A DNA stretch of 64,000 nt from Acetobacteraceae bacterium (lineage in GTDB: Bacteria > Pseudomonadota > Alphaproteobacteria > Acetobacterales > Acetobacteraceae): positions 124,001-188,000 of the forward strand of contig CANJLW010000004.1 of NCBI GenBank assembly GCA_947475245.1, read 5' to 3'. The notes under the pieces are model-generated. The model made no database searches, had not been told where the DNA came from, and worked only from the letters and a program-made list of their open reading frames with translations. Position 1 is the stretch's first letter. Each line of letters opens with the position of its first letter. Positions 63,562 to 64,000 of this stretch are shown here, in pieces. Made by a program: the position numbers and the translations under genes.

Positions 63562-64000
63562 CCGGTGTTTTTATTCCGCGTCGCGTGCGGATCGAGCCAA
63601 CCCATCGTCGCGTTCGGCTCACTGTCGGTCGTGCGCAGGTATGGCTTGATATCGAGCAACGGCGTGCCGTCCAGACAATCGAGGTAACGCACGTTCAGCA
63701 CCCCCGGTTCCGCGAACCCGTCGAAGGCGACGACGGACAGGCCGATCGGATTGGGCCGACGCGGTCCGCGCGTCGCGAACACCCCGCGCGGCTGCGGATC
63801 GAATGGCGGGGTAAACACCAGCTGTGCCGATTTCGTCTGATCCAGCCAGTACAGCAGGATCAGATGCGAAAATCCCTCCAGGCTTTGCAGCCCGTCGATA
63901 AACTCCGGCAACACCGCCACGGTGCACGGCGGCGCCGGATCGGGTTGGCGCCCGTTACGCGGGCATTCCGCGATCGTACGCCAGGGAGTGTGGATCGTGC
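63558..64000 (-). CDS. trmO: tRNA m6t6A37 methyltransferase TrmO (N-terminus off the right edge)
   Basis: The ORF track begins at an internal GTG (63920), but the frame continues upstream without stop to the window edge and encodes family sequence (IHTPWRTIAECPRNGRQPD), so the true start is outside. Visible motifs: CPRNGRQPDP, GLQSLEGFSHLILLYWL, RGVFATRGPRRPNPIGLSVV and YLDCLDGTPLLDIKPYL. These are diagnostic of the TsaA/TrmO fold, which N6-methylates threonylcarbamoyl-adenosine at position 37 of some tRNAs. About 147 residues are visible, close to the C-terminal majority of the protein. Confidence 0.92.
   Translation of the reverse strand, partial: TIHTPWRTIAECPRNGRQPDPAPPCTVAVLPEFIDGLQSLEGFSHLILLYWLDQTKSAQLVFTPPFDPQPRGVFATRGPRRPNPIGLSVVAFDGFAEPGVLNVRYLDCLDGTPLLDIKPYLRTTDSEPNATMGWLDPHATRNKNTG

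Overview
The window looks like chromosomal DNA of a high-GC alphaproteobacterium, most plausibly Rhodospirillales/Acetobacteraceae. The support is the alphaproteobacterial order coaX - rnj - DUF1467 - proS - lolC/E - lolD, the ppx-rlmE pair, a short ProRS, NdvA, an Hint_2-type protein and an Fds-type formate dehydrogenase. This placement is inferred from gene content; no marker was searched. No rRNA, tRNA, CRISPR array, prophage or insertion sequence was recognised.

Layout. 1-4.8 kb is catabolic: an edge-truncated MBL-fold hydrolase, a GMC oxidoreductase translationally coupled to a TauD-like dioxygenase, and a Zn alcohol dehydrogenase coupled to a DUF6166-like protein. 4.8-6.1 kb holds a divergent pair (a periplasmic protein and a four-helix membrane protein) around a near-consensus 7-1-7 Fur-type box. 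6.1-12.5 kb is the conserved minus-strand housekeeping run lolD, lolC/E, proS, DUF1467, rnj, coaX.

12.6-26.4 kb is the most distinctive part and looks like an envelope-glycan or glycoprotein island. It holds cysQ, a 1619-residue protein (four beta-rich repeats, tandem GT2 modules, a GT9 module), a small two-repeat protein, hldE for ADP-heptose precursor supply, a PPOX-type protein, a 1525-residue fusion (glycine-rich repeat region, Hint self-processing domain, beta domain, GT4 glycosyltransferase) and a PAPS-type sulfotransferase. CysQ could clear the PAP the sulfotransferase releases, HldE could supply heptose to the GT9 module, and the Hint fusion is a candidate self-cleaving surface protein carrying its own glycosyltransferase.

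26.5-36.7 kb holds transport genes: an iron-type binding protein and fused permease without a visible ATPase, then a complete Dpp/Opp-type ABC operon beside an aminotransferase. 36.8-48.7 kb contains nadE, ndvA, a CBS protein, two small envelope proteins, an acyl-CoA dehydrogenase, a coxG / TPP enzyme / TRAP-binding-protein string, rlmE and ppx. 48.7-56.8 kb holds a GGDEF protein with a damaged active-site motif, an SDR, hrpB, and an HtrA-type protease in one operon with a two-component system.

56.9-63.6 kb is the soluble NAD-dependent molybdenum formate dehydrogenase operon fdsG-fdsB-fdsA ... fdhD-fdsD. It is interrupted by an antisense DUF559 nuclease gene flanked by palindromic REP-like repeats; a related palindrome contains the ribosome-binding site of fdhD. 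The window ends inside trmO on the minus strand.
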